Assembly: GCA_003136515.1 (NCBI GenBank)
Contig: PLEU01000131.1
Location: 6,165 to 11,588 of the forward strand
Direction of reading: 5' to 3'
Length of the DNA stretch: 5,424 bases
Source: Spartobacteria bacterium
GTDB lineage: Bacteria > Verrucomicrobiota > Verrucomicrobiae > Chthoniobacterales > UBA6821
Positions within the stretch are counted from its first letter, which is position 1. Every line of letters begins with the position of its first letter. Made by a program: the position numbers and the translations under genes. Below are positions 5,162 to 5,424 of this stretch, in pieces. The notes beneath the pieces were generated by a model that was given only the letters and a program-made list of their open reading frames with translations, searched no databases and was not told the origin of the DNA.

Positions 5162-5424
5162 ATGAATTCCCGCAAATCCTCCTCTTCCTCCACAGGCAAA
5201 TCCCTTCACCGCGCCCACTCATCGTTAATGCTCGATGGGCCGAGTCGTGCCGCGAGCAGAGCTATGCTCTATCCAGTGGGGTTCAGTAACAAGGATTTCA
5301 AAAAATCACTCGTCGGCGTCGCCTCAACCTGGAGCATGGTGACTCCGTGTAACATGCACATTGATTCCTTGGCGCGTGAATCCGCCATGGGGATCGACAA
5401 GGCCGGCGGCAAGGCGATTATTTT
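5162..5424 (+). CDS. ilvD: Dihydroxy-acid dehydratase, N-terminal part, cut by window edge
   Basis: First 87 codons of an IlvD/Edd-family enzyme, which dehydrates 2,3-dihydroxy-3-methylbutanoate and its isoleucine-pathway homologue to the 2-oxoacids in valine, isoleucine, leucine and pantothenate synthesis. It shows SRAASRAMLYPVGFSNKDF (28-46), the strand LVGVASTWSMVTPCNMH (50-66) and a helix with AGGKA (81-85). C63 in TPCN matches the first cluster cysteine of [2Fe-2S]-type enzymes such as the Mycobacterium tuberculosis one, whereas Escherichia coli IlvD has PGH here; this copy is therefore probably the more oxygen-tolerant type. A Ser-rich extension of about 20 residues precedes the conserved part. 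The ATG at 5228 (M23) is a possible later start, but promoter spacing favours 5162. The other cluster cysteines lie beyond the window. Confidence 0.93.
   Translation, partial: MNSRKSSSSSTGKSLHRAHSSLMLDGPSRAASRAMLYPVGFSNKDFKKSLVGVASTWSMVTPCNMHIDSLARESAMGIDKAGGKAII

Overview
This is a bacterial window of compact, unremarkable housekeeping and accessory genes. No mobile element, CRISPR array or phage gene is visible. The host cannot be named from the sequence. The ilvD start resembles, from memory only, the [2Fe-2S]-type dihydroxy-acid dehydratases of Verrucomicrobiota and related phyla, so a PVC-type bacterium is a weak guess.

Layout, left to right. (1) Bases 1-1866, minus strand: an operon reading GntR/YtrA-type regulator, ABC ATPase, ABC-2-type permease. 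The permease overlaps the ATPase by 4 bases (ATGA) and runs off the left edge. A 43-bp nested inverted repeat, a likely autoregulatory operator, lies directly before the regulator's start. (2) Bases 2061-2911, minus strand: an ArsR-type repressor and an AHSA1/SRPBCC protein 4 bases apart. A perfect 20-bp palindrome fills the space between the -35 and -10 of their promoter, and a GC-rich hairpin follows the second gene. (3) Bases 2912-3214: no convincing gene. (4) Bases 3215-3286, minus strand: tRNA-Lys(UUU). (5) Bases 3343-3861, minus strand: an exported PrxQ/BCP-type peroxiredoxin. (6) Bases 3976-5103, plus strand: a membrane-anchored protein with TPR-like helical repeats, divergent from the peroxiredoxin. 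(7) Base 5162 to the right edge, plus strand: the first 87 codons of ilvD.

How the genes fit together. Each minus-strand operon pairs a one-domain repressor with the genes it probably controls: a YtrA-like switch for a small ABC exporter, and an ArsR-like switch for an AHSA1 protein. The inducing signals cannot be read from the sequence. The peroxiredoxin, TPR protein and ilvD look like separate single-gene units.

The most interesting signal is in the start regions. The peroxiredoxin, TPR and ilvD genes each have a TAnnnT box ending exactly 6 bases before the start codon and no Shine-Dalgarno sequence; arsR is nearly the same if its second ATG is used. Two genes inside operons (permease and AHSA1) instead carry good Shine-Dalgarno sequences. 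This suggests that the first genes are translated from leaderless mRNAs and the downstream genes by Shine-Dalgarno initiation. I found no gene set that looks like a wholly new system.
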